A stretch of DNA of 64,000 nt, taken from assembly GCF_003205515.1 (NCBI RefSeq), contig NZ_KZ826481.1, positions 600,660 through 664,659 of the forward strand, in the 5' to 3' direction. Positions 1 through 8,601 of this stretch are shown piece after piece (position 1 is the first letter of the stretch; the number at the start of each line of letters is the position of its first letter). This stretch comes from Litorivita pollutaquae (GTDB lineage Bacteria > Pseudomonadota > Alphaproteobacteria > Rhodobacterales > Rhodobacteraceae). The notes beneath the pieces were generated by a model. That model worked only from the letters and a program-made list of their open reading frames with translations, was not told the DNA's origin and searched no databases. A program made the position numbers and the translations under genes.

Positions 1-126
1 CATCGCCTCCATCGTGTCGATCATGTCGGTCCATATGGCGCGGATCTCGTCGGTCACACGATCAACGGGCACAGCCGGTGTACGCAGAATTTTGTTCGGA
101 TAGGGCAAGCAGGTCCGCGGCGCCAT
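1..126 (-). CDS. def: peptide deformylase, third tandem copy (N-terminal fragment)
   Basis: The gene starts at ATG 126 on the minus strand and runs off the left edge; 42 codons are visible. They read as the usual start of a deformylase: a CLPYPNKILRTPAVPV-like opening (proline-rich first strand, 'ILR.PA.PV') followed by an acidic helix ending in TMEAM, just before where the GLAAPQ motif would be expected. A GAGGAG ribosome site overlaps the stop codon of the upstream copy, so the genes are translationally close. The catalytic motifs lie outside the window, so activity cannot be judged. It removes formyl from nascent Met if intact. Confidence 0.75.
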   Translation of the reverse strand, partial: MAPRTCLPYPNKILRTPAVPVDRVTDEIRAIWTDMIDTMEAM

Positions 127-131
127 GTGGA

Positions 132-809
132 TTACTCCTCGGCTTTGGGCAGGAATGTAGGGGTCGGTGCAGCCAAAAGAGGCGCATTCGAAACCGTGTA
201 AACCGCTTCGATCTTCTCGCGGCGGGCCGCGTCCAGCCGATCAAATGTGACCAACCCATCAAGGTGGTCCAATTCATGTTGGGCGCAGCGGGCTTCAAAG
301 CCGGTCAACCGGCGCACCACATGCACACCATCCAGATCGGTATAGGCAAGCGTGATCTCGTCAGGACGGCTAACAGGGGCCGAAACGCCGGGGATCGACA
401 GGCATCCTTCCTCCATCACCGACACCGCGCGGGAGGCGTCGAGCACTTCGGGATTGAGGCAAACGACGGGAGAATAAGCCCCCTCTTTCCATGTGCAATC
501 CATCACAAAGATCCGTGTCAGCACACCGACCTGCGGCGCAGCCAATCCGCGCCCTTCGGCGGCATACATGGTATGCAGCATGCCAAGCGCCAAGGCGACA
601 ACACCGTCGGGCGCGCGTTCGCCGGCTGTCAATTCCGCCGCCTCGCAACGCTTTGACAACCTTGCATCGGGCCATTTCAACACCGGCAGCGGCGCGGTGC
701 CGCCCTGTTTGCGCAGCCCGTCCAGCATCCGCATCACATCGGCCAGAACATGCGGGCGGGCGGCCTCGGCTTTGGCGCTTTCGGCCTCGGTGTTGTTGTC
801 CTCGCGCAT
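132..809 (-). CDS. def: peptide deformylase, second tandem copy
   Basis: 225 aa, Fe/Zn-dependent removal of the N-formyl group from new proteins. All three family motifs are present: GLAAPQVG, EEGCLS and QHELDH, which supply the Gln, Cys and two His metal and catalytic residues. The first 40 residues are a charged, Ala-rich extension before the usual 'PVLKWPDARL' start, so the true start could be downstream. It lies 3 nt after the first deformylase and 5 nt before the third. It is more divergent than the 813-1340 copy but looks active. Confidence 0.9.
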   Translation of the reverse strand: MREDNNTEAESAKAEAARPHVLADVMRMLDGLRKQGGTAPLPVLKWPDARLSKRCEAAELTAGERAPDGVVALALGMLHTMYAAEGRGLAAPQVGVLTRIFVMDCTWKEGAYSPVVCLNPEVLDASRAVSVMEEGCLSIPGVSAPVSRPDEITLAYTDLDGVHVVRRLTGFEARCAQHELDHLDGLVTFDRLDAARREKIEAVYTVSNAPLLAAPTPTFLPKAEE

Positions 810-812
810 TGC

Positions 813-1340
813 TCAGGCCCGCGTGCGTTCGCGTTTGAGCTTGACCATTTTTCGGGTGATCATCTGACGCTTGAGCGGTTTGAGGTAGTCGATGAACAAT
901 TTCCCGTCGAGGTGGTCGATCTCGTGCTGGACACAGGTCGCCCATAAGCCGTCAAAATCGCGCTCTTGCGGGTTGCCATCCATGTCGATCCACCTCACGC
1001 GCACCTCTTTGGGACGGGTGACTTCGGCATATTGTTCGGGAATCGACAGGCAGCCTTCCTCGTAGACATTCGTCTCCTCCGATGCGCTGAGCACTTCGGG
1101 ATTGAACATCACCATAGGTTCGGGCGCTTCGCCTTGCGCTTTGACGCAATCGAGCGTGATGAGCCGCTCCATCACGCCGACCTGCGGTGCAGCAAGGCCA
1201 ATGCCCGGCGCGTCATACATGGTTTCGAGCATATCTTTGGCCAGCTTGCGCCGTGCATCGGACAAATCGTCGACGGGGGCGCAATGCTTTTTCAAGCGCG
1301 GATCGGGGTGTATCAAAATTGGCCGTATCATGCGCTTCAT
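813..1340 (-). CDS. def: peptide deformylase, first tandem copy
   Basis: 175 aa, standard length. Opens with IRPILIHPDPRL and carries GLAAPQVG, EEGCLS and QHEIDHLDG, so the metal site (Cys and two His) and catalytic Glu are intact. Closest of the three to housekeeping Def. The start may be ATG 1340 or the in-frame ATG 1331; neither has a strong ribosome site. It leads a tight three-gene deformylase run on the minus strand; in this group fmt commonly follows, but that would lie beyond the left edge. It is divergent from patB. Confidence 0.95.
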   Translation of the reverse strand: MKRMIRPILIHPDPRLKKHCAPVDDLSDARRKLAKDMLETMYDAPGIGLAAPQVGVMERLITLDCVKAQGEAPEPMVMFNPEVLSASEETNVYEEGCLSIPEQYAEVTRPKEVRVRWIDMDGNPQERDFDGLWATCVQHEIDHLDGKLFIDYLKPLKRQMITRKMVKLKRERTRA

Positions 1341-1577
1341 TTAGGCGATGCGAGCGGCGCATGCAACGGGCGCGGTATCTGCAAGACACCGGGGAAACGG
1401 CACAGATGCCGATGATACCAGGGTTTGCGCGCATAACGCGCCTGCTCAAGCCTGCGGCAAGGCGCATGCACGGCAGCAGAAAGTGCGCGCGCCGTAGTCT
1501 CCGGCCTTGCGCCTCTGTCCGGTTGCGGTAGGTTTTCGAAAGACGGCATTGGCCGCACGGCATCGAAAGGACAGATC

Positions 1578-2780
1578 ATGAGCGCACAGATCACACCCAA
1601 TGCGGCCTTTGACGAGGTAATCAATCGCTTTGGAACCCATTCCGCCAAATGGGACATGATGGAGCGGATCTATGGCGTGCCGGCCAAGGACGGGATTTCG
1701 ATGTGGGTGGCAGATATGGATTTTCGCCCACCGGCCTGCGTGCAAGAGGCTCTGCAGGGGATGCTTGATCACGGGGTATACGGGTATTACGGTGACGATG
1801 CACAGTACCGCGCGGCAATCTGTTGGTGGATGCAAAACCGCCATGGGTGGCGCGTTGATCCAGAGGCCATTTTCACCACACATGGATTGGTGAATGGCAC
1901 GGCGCTTTGTGTCGATACCTATACCGAGGCGGGCGATGGGGTGGTGTTGATGACGCCAGTCTATCATGCCTTTGCCAAAGTGATCCGGGCGGCCGGCCGT
2001 GACGTCATCGAATGCGAATTGTCGGTCGAGGGTGGGCGGTATGAAATGAACCTTGAGGCGTGGGATGCACAATTGGCAGCGCTCGGCGATCATGCGAAAA
2101 TGATCATCCTGTGTTCGCCGCATAACCCGGGGGGCCGTGTTTGGAGCCGGGCCGAATTGGCGGGCGTGGCCGAACTGGCCCGCAAACATGATCTAATTTT
2201 GGTCTCGGATGAAATCCATCACGATATCGTTTTTGCCGGGCATACGCATACCCCGATGGCCCTGATTGACGGCATAGAGGAGCGATTGGTGATGATGACC
2301 GCGACCACCAAGACGTTCAATATCGCCGGCAGCCATTCAGGAAATGTGATCATTCCAGACGCGCACTTGCGCGCGAAATTCGCAAGCCGGATGGCCGCGC
2401 TTGGTCTTTCGGCCAATAGTTTTGGATTGGTCATGACCGAGGCGGCCTATAGCCCCGCCGGTGCGGCATGGGTCGACGAAATGGTCGCCTATATCGACGG
2501 CAACCGCGCGATCTTTGACGCAGGGATTGCCGATATTCCGGGGTTGGCGTCAATGCCGTTGGAGGCGACCTATCTGGCGTGGGTGGATTTCTCCGGCACG
2601 GGAATGCCATCAGAAGAATACACACGCCGCGTCGAGCAAGAGGCGCGGATTGCGGCAAACCACGGCCCGACATTCGGAACGGGCGGCGACGGCCACATGC
2701 GGTTCAACCTTGCGACACCGCGTGTCTTGGTTGAACAAGCGGTGGACCGTCTGGCGCAGGCCTTCAAGGATTTGCAATAA
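1578..2780 (+). CDS. patB: PatB/MalY-family PLP-dependent C-S lyase (cystathionine beta-lyase type)
   Basis: 400 aa fold-type I PLP enzyme. The opening (FGTHSAKWDMM, then ISMWVADMDF) is the signature of the MalY/PatB branch. The cofactor Asp lies in SDEIHHD and the Schiff-base Lys in TTKTFNIAGSHSG. Members cleave cystathionine or other cysteine conjugates to pyruvate, ammonia and a thiol. An AAGGAC ribosome site sits before ATG 1578. The gene is alone, divergent from the deformylases and closed by a strong hairpin. The exact substrate cannot be told from sequence. Confidence 0.9.
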   Translation: MSAQITPNAAFDEVINRFGTHSAKWDMMERIYGVPAKDGISMWVADMDFRPPACVQEALQGMLDHGVYGYYGDDAQYRAAICWWMQNRHGWRVDPEAIFTTHGLVNGTALCVDTYTEAGDGVVLMTPVYHAFAKVIRAAGRDVIECELSVEGGRYEMNLEAWDAQLAALGDHAKMIILCSPHNPGGRVWSRAELAGVAELARKHDLILVSDEIHHDIVFAGHTHTPMALIDGIEERLVMMTATTKTFNIAGSHSGNVIIPDAHLRAKFASRMAALGLSANSFGLVMTEAAYSPAGAAWVDEMVAYIDGNRAIFDAGIADIPGLASMPLEATYLAWVDFSGTGMPSEEYTRRVEQEARIAANHGPTFGTGGDGHMRFNLATPRVLVEQAVDRLAQAFKDLQ

Positions 2781-2808
2781 ATCGCAGGGCGCAACCGGAT
2801 CGGGATGG

Positions 2809-2838
2809 AAAAACCGCGCCGGTCCGGCGCGGATTTTA
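2809..2838. terminator. bidirectional hairpin between convergent genes
   Basis: A GC-rich perfect inverted repeat (CCGCGCCGG, one base, CCGGCGCGG) is flanked by A-run on the left and ATTTT on the right, so it can serve patB on the plus strand and the 2836-3189 gene on the minus strand. It overlaps the stop codon of the minus-strand gene. Confidence 0.8.
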
Positions 2839-3189
2839 CACCGGACCGCTGATCAATCCGCTGGGCGCATCGCGGTCACGTTCGAAATCCACCGGCGCAG
2901 TTTGGCGCGCCGCTGTGGCACGTTTATATTCAAACCGCATCTCGCCGCCCTCTTGTTCAGAGGCGATGATCAAGCATTGATAGATATGACGCGGGCCATC
3001 ATAGAGATCAACATTGCCGCGTAAATGCGGCGCGGTATCGGCATCCAAGGCAAACCCGTTGTCCCACCGGCGCAACACCCTGTGGGTTTGCCCGTCCGCC
3101 TCCACATGCAGGCGGGTTTTGGACGCGGCGGCCAATTTACGCGCGCGTTGCACGCCTTGGCGCATTTCGTCGGTCAAATAGGTCGTCAT
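2836..3189 (-). CDS. conserved hypothetical protein
   Basis: 117 aa from ATG 3189, chosen because GGAGGAG precedes it and the residues upstream are Gly/Arg-rich and non-family-like. Basic and soluble, with no membrane segment. A stretch 'HVEADGQTHRVLRRWDNGFAL' reads like a small beta-rich domain. It follows cobM by 85 nt in the same direction and could be the tail of the cob operon. I do not recognise a function. Confidence 0.75.
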   Translation of the reverse strand: MTTYLTDEMRQGVQRARKLAAASKTRLHVEADGQTHRVLRRWDNGFALDADTAPHLRGNVDLYDGPRHIYQCLIIASEQEGGEMRFEYKRATAARQTAPVDFERDRDAPSGLISGPV

Positions 3190-3274
3190 AGCGGGTCTCC
3201 TCCGGGGACCAAGAATGCCACCTCCTCTGCCCCCGTCAAGTAAACCTTTGATGAAATACCCGAAATGACCGCGC

Positions 3275-4048
3275 TTAGGGCTTTTTGGCAGCCTTGGGCC
3301 GCAACACATGGGGCATCGCAGGATCATAGAGTGCCGAATCCTTGAAATCTCCGACCTCGCCCAAGACCGGACCGACGAGAATCAGCGCGGTGCGCGTGAT
3401 CTTCTCGCTGCGCACCTTGGCCTGAATATCGCTCAAGGTGCCGCGAATGAACATCTGATCCGGCCAGCCGACACGGTAGGCGACAACCACGGGGCAATCG
3501 GAACCATAATGCGGGGCCAGCTGGCGCTCAATCTCGCGCAGATTGCGAATGCCAAGATGGATGGCAAGCGTCGCGCCAGTGCGGGCGAAATTTTCAAGCG
3601 TCTCCTTCGGCGGCATCGATGTGGACTTCATCGACACACGGGTCAAAACAATGGACTGCGCGATCTCCGGCACGGTCAATTCCTGCCCCAAAGCGGCGGC
3701 AGCGGCGGCATAGGCGGGCACGCCGGGGATCACCTCATAAGGGATATCATCGGCGCGCAGGCGGCGAATTTGTTCGGCAATCGCGCCATAAAGCGATGGA
3801 TCGCCCGAATGCACCCGCGCCACATCTTCGCCGCGCGCATGCGCCGATTTGATTTCAGCGTGAGTGTCATTAAGCGTCATCGGCGCGGTGTCCATGACCC
3901 GCGCGCTGCCCGGTGCGCCCGCGACAACCTCTTCGGGGACCAAAGAGCCCGCATAAAGGCAAACGGGGCATGCGGCGATCAAACGCTGTGCCTTGAGGGT
4001 CAAAAGTTCGGGGTCACCGGGTCCGGCGCCAATGAAGTAAACGGTCAT
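3275..4048 (-). CDS. cobM: precorrin-4 C11-methyltransferase
   Basis: 257 aa SAM-dependent tetrapyrrole methylase. The N-terminus VYFIGAGPGDPELLTLKA is the SAM-binding P-loop-like motif of the family; SGDPSLYGA and IPGVPAYAAAAAALG are the second and third family motifs. 'MKSTSMPPKETL' and 'HLGIRNL' are typical of CobM/CbiF. ATG 4048 is chosen because the GxGPGD motif starts immediately after it. Last biosynthetic gene of the minus-strand cob operon, 34 nt after cbiG-cobJ. Confidence 0.95.
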   Translation of the reverse strand: MTVYFIGAGPGDPELLTLKAQRLIAACPVCLYAGSLVPEEVVAGAPGSARVMDTAPMTLNDTHAEIKSAHARGEDVARVHSGDPSLYGAIAEQIRRLRADDIPYEVIPGVPAYAAAAAALGQELTVPEIAQSIVLTRVSMKSTSMPPKETLENFARTGATLAIHLGIRNLREIERQLAPHYGSDCPVVVAYRVGWPDQMFIRGTLSDIQAKVRSEKITRTALILVGPVLGEVGDFKDSALYDPAMPHVLRPKAAKKP

Positions 4049-4082
4049 GTCTTTATCCTTTCGGGGCCATACGCGCCCGTAT

Positions 4083-5909
4083 CTATCGCTGTGCCAGATC
4101 GCCGTCGATCTTGCGGGCATAGCCGCGCGGGGTGAACATACGCGGGCCTTCGCCCAATTGCGCAAGGCGGCTGTTGGAGGAACCGATCAGCACCACGGTC
4201 AGCATATCGACCTCGTCCACCTCCAGTTCGCTGAGCTTGCGGTAGCGCACATGCTCTTCGGGGCGGCCCAGCGACGAAGCCAGCATAACCGGCGTATCGG
4301 CGGGGCGATGTTTGAGCAAAATATCGCGAGCTTCGGCCAAAAGCGTGCGGCGGGTTTTCGACACCGGATTATAGAATGCGATGACGAAATCGCCCTCGGC
4401 GGCGGCTTTGAGACGGCGAATGATATCGTCGCGCGGCGTCAACAGATCGCTCAATGAGATGGCACAAAAGTCATGCCCCAAAGGCGCGCCGGCGCGCGCA
4501 GCCGCCCCTTGCAACGCCGAAACACCGGGCGAGCATTGCACCTCGACGCGGCGCGCCGCATCCGAAACGCCCATTTGATCGGGGCCGCGATCCAACAATT
4601 CGAACACCAAGGCCCCCATCGCGTAAATCCCCGCATCGCCCGAGCAAACCAACGCCACGTTATGGCCTTTGCCCGCCTGTTCAAGCGCATAGCGGCAGCG
4701 GTCCTCTTCGCCGCCCAGTGGAAAATCAGAGCGCATTTTGCCCGACGCGAGCGGGCCAAGCAGATCGATATAAAGCCCGTAACCGACCAACTCATCGGCC
4801 TGCGCCACCAATTGGCTCACCTCCGGCGTGCGCCACGCGGCTTGACCCGGCCCGATGCCAACGATGGACAGATGCCCGCGCGCCCGGCCGCGCATTTCAG
4901 TGACGGGCGCGCGCGCCTCGGCCAAAGCGCAGGTGGTGTTGGCGGTTTTGACCTTGGGCGCGCGCAATGTGGCATCCGCTCCGGCGGCGGCCAATGCCGC
5001 GCCTTCGCTGACCCCGTGGCAACCGACCTCGGCAAAGACCACGTCCGAAGGGTTTTGCAAACGCGGCGCTTCCGCCTCCAACTCGGCGGCGGTGAAAATC
5101 CGCAGCGGCACATTCAAGCGGCGCGCCAGATCATTCATCGCGGGTTCATCCGCCTTGAGATCCAATGTCGCAACGCAGGCCACCGCGCCTGCGGCAACGC
5201 CCGCCGCATCCAATGTCTCTTGCACCGATTCCCAAAGCTCTTGCGCTGCGGCGCCGCGCGCGCACCCTACGCCCAACACGTATTTTTGCGGATGGTAAAC
5301 CAAAGCGGCCTCGCCGCCCTGAATCGGCCCATCGGTAACGTGCAAACATACGGAGCCGTCTTCTTCTACCCCGCTTTCAAGATCAAAGATATTGTCACCA
5401 ACCGGCACCACCGGCGCCCCCGACAACATCGCCGCCATCGCACCTTTGGCATCTTCGGGGTTGGCCAAACGATACCCCGTCGGCGGCACATCCAATGCCG
5501 CACCAATGGCCAGATCACCCGCCGTCGTCACCGCCGCCAAGGCGCCCAGAACCTCGGCAATCTCGTGCGCCAACCGGTTCGCACCGCGATGCCCGCCCAA
5601 CAACGGGATCACTGCCGCGCCATCATCCGACACCGACAGGACCGGCGGTTCAACGCGTTTGTCATGGAGCAAAGGCGCCACCGCGCGGATCAAAATACCC
5701 GAGGCACAAACGCCAATGATCGGCACGCCGGCTGCAAACAAATCGCGCACATGATCGAGCGCATTGTCAAAAAACGCATCGGCCTTGGCGACGCGGCCTT
5801 TGCGGCCATGCACCGGCAGGCCCAGCGCCTCGGCAAGGCGGTGCGCGACGGCTTCGCCGCTGGCGTTGAGGGCGAGAATGACGGGCGATTGCGGGGGGGT
5901 CAAAGCCAT
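4083..5909 (-). CDS. cobJ: CbiG-CobJ fusion: cobalt-precorrin-5A hydrolase-like domain plus precorrin-3B C17-methyltransferase
   Basis: 608 aa. Residues about 1-340 match CbiG: an N-terminal domain with GVCASGILIRAVAPLL and LLGGHRGANRLA, a linker, then a CobE/CbiG C-terminal part (VLGVGCARGAAAQEL). Residues about 345-608 are a SAM tetrapyrrole methylase (LSIVGIGPGQ, CSGDAGIYAMG, SPGVSALQGAAARAGAPLGHDF) of the CobJ/CbiH ring-contraction type. The start overlaps the end of cobI by 10 nt and has a GGGAG site. CbiG normally opens the lactone in the anaerobic route; here it is joined to the contraction enzyme in an otherwise aerobic set. Confidence 0.93.
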   Translation of the reverse strand: MALTPPQSPVILALNASGEAVAHRLAEALGLPVHGRKGRVAKADAFFDNALDHVRDLFAAGVPIIGVCASGILIRAVAPLLHDKRVEPPVLSVSDDGAAVIPLLGGHRGANRLAHEIAEVLGALAAVTTAGDLAIGAALDVPPTGYRLANPEDAKGAMAAMLSGAPVVPVGDNIFDLESGVEEDGSVCLHVTDGPIQGGEAALVYHPQKYVLGVGCARGAAAQELWESVQETLDAAGVAAGAVACVATLDLKADEPAMNDLARRLNVPLRIFTAAELEAEAPRLQNPSDVVFAEVGCHGVSEGAALAAAGADATLRAPKVKTANTTCALAEARAPVTEMRGRARGHLSIVGIGPGQAAWRTPEVSQLVAQADELVGYGLYIDLLGPLASGKMRSDFPLGGEEDRCRYALEQAGKGHNVALVCSGDAGIYAMGALVFELLDRGPDQMGVSDAARRVEVQCSPGVSALQGAAARAGAPLGHDFCAISLSDLLTPRDDIIRRLKAAAEGDFVIAFYNPVSKTRRTLLAEARDILLKHRPADTPVMLASSLGRPEEHVRYRKLSELEVDEVDMLTVVLIGSSNSRLAQLGEGPRMFTPRGYARKIDGDLAQR

Positions 5910-6601
5910 GGATCGGCTCCCTTCGTAAGCAAGATCATCGAAAAATATGGTGCGTTTTCAGGGGCCTCCGCCAAGGGGCAGACCACCTCTTCGGGCAGGC
6001 TGGCCCGTTCAACATAAACCGCGCGCCCCATCAGGCCGAGGCCCTCAATCACGCCGCGAATTTTGGCCAAATGCCGCCCGACCTTCATGATCGCGACGCT
6101 TTCTGCGCCTTCGATCCGCGCGCGCAGCTCGGCTTCGGGCAAGGGCCCCGGCAAAACCGTCAAGCGTTCATTGCGCGCCGCCAAAGGCATCCGAGCGGCC
6201 GCAGCGCAGGTCGTGATCGAGGTCACCCCCGGCACGATTTGCGTCTCGAACCGGCCCGACAGGCGGGCAAAAAGATACATGAAGGAGCCGTAGAAAAACG
6301 GATCTCCCTCGCATAAGCAGACCACATCATCGCCGCGCTCCAACGCCTCAGAAATCTGCGCGGCGCCGAGGTCATAGGCCGCTTGCGCAGGCGCGCGCTC
6401 GACGGTCATCGGCACGTCCATCACGATCTCGGTCGCGCCTTTTGCAATCACATCCGCCGCGATGGAGCGGGCAAAACTCGCGCCCCCTGCCAATGCCGGA
6501 TACGCCACGACCTTTGCCGCCGCAATCAAGCGATGGGCGCGCAGGGTCATCAATTCAGGATCCCCCGGGCCAAGGCCCACACCATAAAGAATTCCGCTCA
6601 T
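5900..6601 (-). CDS. cobI: precorrin-2 C20-methyltransferase
   Basis: 233 aa SAM methylase with YGVGLGPGDPELMTLRA, CEGDPFFYGSFMYL and PGVTSITTCAAA motifs; the combination of 'FFYGSFMYLFARL' is typical for CobI/CbiL. ATG 6601 overlaps the cobL stop in an ATGA arrangement, which decides the start. It acts on precorrin-2 to give precorrin-3A, the substrate for ring contraction. Cytosolic, mid-operon. Confidence 0.95.
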   Translation of the reverse strand: MSGILYGVGLGPGDPELMTLRAHRLIAAAKVVAYPALAGGASFARSIAADVIAKGATEIVMDVPMTVERAPAQAAYDLGAAQISEALERGDDVVCLCEGDPFFYGSFMYLFARLSGRFETQIVPGVTSITTCAAAARMPLAARNERLTVLPGPLPEAELRARIEGAESVAIMKVGRHLAKIRGVIEGLGLMGRAVYVERASLPEEVVCPLAEAPENAPYFSMILLTKGADPWL

Positions 6602-7806
6602 CGTTTGATCAAACTCCATTGCGTCACCGCCATGCTGGGCCGCCAACCGGAGGGGCCCGAGGCACCGCCCAATTGGCCGGCACGGCTGACCGCGATTTTC
6701 ACCAATTCGCCGCCGTATGTTTTTTGCATCTGCACCAACAAGGATTCGCTCTCGATCGTGACAGCATTGGCGACCAGACGGCCAAAAGGTTTGAGCGCAC
6801 CAAGCGATGCCTCAACGGTTTCGCGGCTCAACCCGCCGCCGATAAACACCGCATCCGGCACCGGCAGGTCGGCCAATGCCTCGGGGACTTTACCTGCACG
6901 CAGCTCCAATTTTGGTGCGCCCAAAACAATCGCATTGCGCGCCGCCAGATCCCGGCGATCCGCCCGCGGCTCTATGCCAATCGCCAATGCATCGCGCGCC
7001 CCGCGCATCCACTCCACCGCGACAGAGCCGCAACCGCATCCGACGTCCCACAACAATGCACCGCGCATCGGCATCAATTTTGCCATCGTCGCCGCGCGCA
7101 CCTCTTGTTTGGTCATCGTCCCGTCGGAAACAAAACAATCGTCAGGCAATCCGGTCAAAGGTAGTATCGCCGCGCCCGCCGTTGGAATGCAGGCGACCGC
7201 CATGGTGTTAAAGGCCGGCACCTCATGCGCCCATGCCTCTGCCGTGCCGTCGAACCGCGCCTCATGCGCGCCGCCCATCGCCGCCAGAACCGTCACCTTC
7301 GATGCGCCATACCCGCGATCCACCAAAATATCCGCCACTTGCGCCGGCGTCTCGCTGCCCGTCGTCAGGATCAACAAGCGCGCATCGGGAGCAATGAATG
7401 GGATCACTTGTTCAACCGCGCGGCCATGGACGGTCAATTGAGCGCTATCGGCCATCGACCATCCCATGCGCGCGGCGGCATGTTGAAACGCCGACACCTG
7501 CGGATGAAAAGTAATCTCCGCTGGGTCCATCGCCCGCGCGATGCGCGCACCGACCGAATACCAAAGCGGATCTCCGGTGGCCAAAACCACCACACGCCGC
7601 CCGCGCAGCGCGCGCAATTGGTCGATCAAGGCATCAAACGGCGAAGGCCATGCGATACGCTCGGCGGTCAAATCCGGTGCCAAACTGTGATGGCGATCGC
7701 CGCCAATCACCACCTCTGCCGCCTCAAGAACCGCGCGGCTGGCGGGGGTCAATCCCGCCATGCCTTCTTCGCCGATCCCGATGATGTGAAGCCAGGGCGT
7801 AGTCAT
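6598..7806 (-). CDS. cobL: precorrin-6Y C5,15-methyltransferase (decarboxylating), CbiE-CbiT fusion
   Basis: 402 aa from ATG 7806 (just before LHIIGIGEEGMAGLT). The N-terminal half is the CbiE-type tetrapyrrole methylase with VVLATGDPLWYSVG and HPQVSAFQHAAARMGW. The C-terminal half is a Rossmann CbiT methylase with DVGCGCGSVAVEW as SAM motif I and PDAVFIGGG further on. It methylates C5 and C15 and decarboxylates the ring C acetate. The start is 77 nt beyond the cobH stop; a dispersed repeat fills that gap. Confidence 0.95.
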   Translation of the reverse strand: MTTPWLHIIGIGEEGMAGLTPASRAVLEAAEVVIGGDRHHSLAPDLTAERIAWPSPFDALIDQLRALRGRRVVVLATGDPLWYSVGARIARAMDPAEITFHPQVSAFQHAAARMGWSMADSAQLTVHGRAVEQVIPFIAPDARLLILTTGSETPAQVADILVDRGYGASKVTVLAAMGGAHEARFDGTAEAWAHEVPAFNTMAVACIPTAGAAILPLTGLPDDCFVSDGTMTKQEVRAATMAKLMPMRGALLWDVGCGCGSVAVEWMRGARDALAIGIEPRADRRDLAARNAIVLGAPKLELRAGKVPEALADLPVPDAVFIGGGLSRETVEASLGALKPFGRLVANAVTIESESLLVQMQKTYGGELVKIAVSRAGQLGGASGPSGWRPSMAVTQWSLIKR

Positions 7807-7815
7807 GGGCGGGCT

Positions 7816-7849
7816 CTTTCTGCTTTCGCAAAATATCCCCGCCGGAGGC
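7816..7849 (-). repeat. dispersed 34-bp intergenic repeat, copy 1
   Basis: CTTTCTGCTTTC, four bases, then AAATATCCCCGCCGGAGGC (one of the seven copies). Lies between cobH and cobL inside the operon, right upstream of the cobL start, so in the transcript it is read as the reverse complement. Confidence 0.85.
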
Positions 7850-7882
7850 ATCCGCCCTGCCCTCCCGCGCCACGCGCGCGGC

Positions 7883-8521
7883 TCATCGGGCTTCCTCCGG
7901 CAGACCCGCAGCCAATGCGTTCACAGAGGCCGAGGCCATCGCCGATCCGCCGCGCCGTCCGCGCAGGGCGACAAATGCGCAACCGCGCGGATCGGCGGCC
8001 AGTTCGGCTTTGCTCTCGGCCGCGCCGACAAACCCAACCGGAAACCCGAGGATCACCGCCGGTTTTGGAAAACCGGCGTCGATCAATTCAAGCAGATGAA
8101 ACAGCGCCGTCGGCGCATTTCCGATGCACACCACCGCGCCCTCGATATGGTCGCGCCAAAGCTCCACCGCAGCAGCAGAGCGGGTGTTGCCGATGTCTTG
8201 CGCCAGAGCTGGAACACGCGGATCGTTGAGGGTGACGATCACCTCGTTGTCGCCCGGAAGGTAGCGGCGGATGATACCTGCGCCTGCCATCTCGCAATCA
8301 CAAAGCACAGGTTTGCCCGCCTCAAGCGCAGCGCGCCCCGCCGCGTATGCATCCGGAGAATAGGCAATCCGGTCGGCCACTTCGACCATACCGCAGGCGT
8401 GGATGAGCCGGATCGCCATCCGCTGCATCCCGGCATCGAAACGGTCCAAACGCGCTTCGCGCCGCACGGTGGCGAAGCTCTCGGCGTAGATGGCGGCGGG
8501 ATCGGTGATGTAGGGGCGCAC
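7883..8521 (-). CDS. cobH: precorrin-8X methylmutase
   Basis: 212 aa, starts with GTG 8521 after an AAGG site. CobH/CbiC family: IRLIHACGMVEVADRI holds the catalytic His, followed by VLCDCEMAGAGI and a C-terminal GFPVGFVGAAESK segment characteristic of the family. It moves the methyl group from C11 to C12 to form hydrogenobyrinate. Usual length. Flanked on both sides by copies of the dispersed repeat. Confidence 0.95.
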   Translation of the reverse strand: MRPYITDPAAIYAESFATVRREARLDRFDAGMQRMAIRLIHACGMVEVADRIAYSPDAYAAGRAALEAGKPVLCDCEMAGAGIIRRYLPGDNEVIVTLNDPRVPALAQDIGNTRSAAAVELWRDHIEGAVVCIGNAPTALFHLLELIDAGFPKPAVILGFPVGFVGAAESKAELAADPRGCAFVALRGRRGGSAMASASVNALAAGLPEEAR

Positions 8522-8555
8522 GGGCGGACCTTCGCGATTGTGGCCGGTGGCGGGG

Positions 8556-8590
8556 GCCTCCGGCGGGGATATTTATCAAAAAGCAGAAAG
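8556..8590 (+). repeat. dispersed 34-bp intergenic repeat, copy 2
   Basis: Opposite orientation to copy 1: GCCTCCGGCGGGGATATTT, six bases, then AAGCAGAAAG. Sits between cbiX and cobH. With copy 1 it places cobH between two inverted copies. Confidence 0.85.
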
Positions 8591-8601
8591 CGGCGGCGCG
8601 G

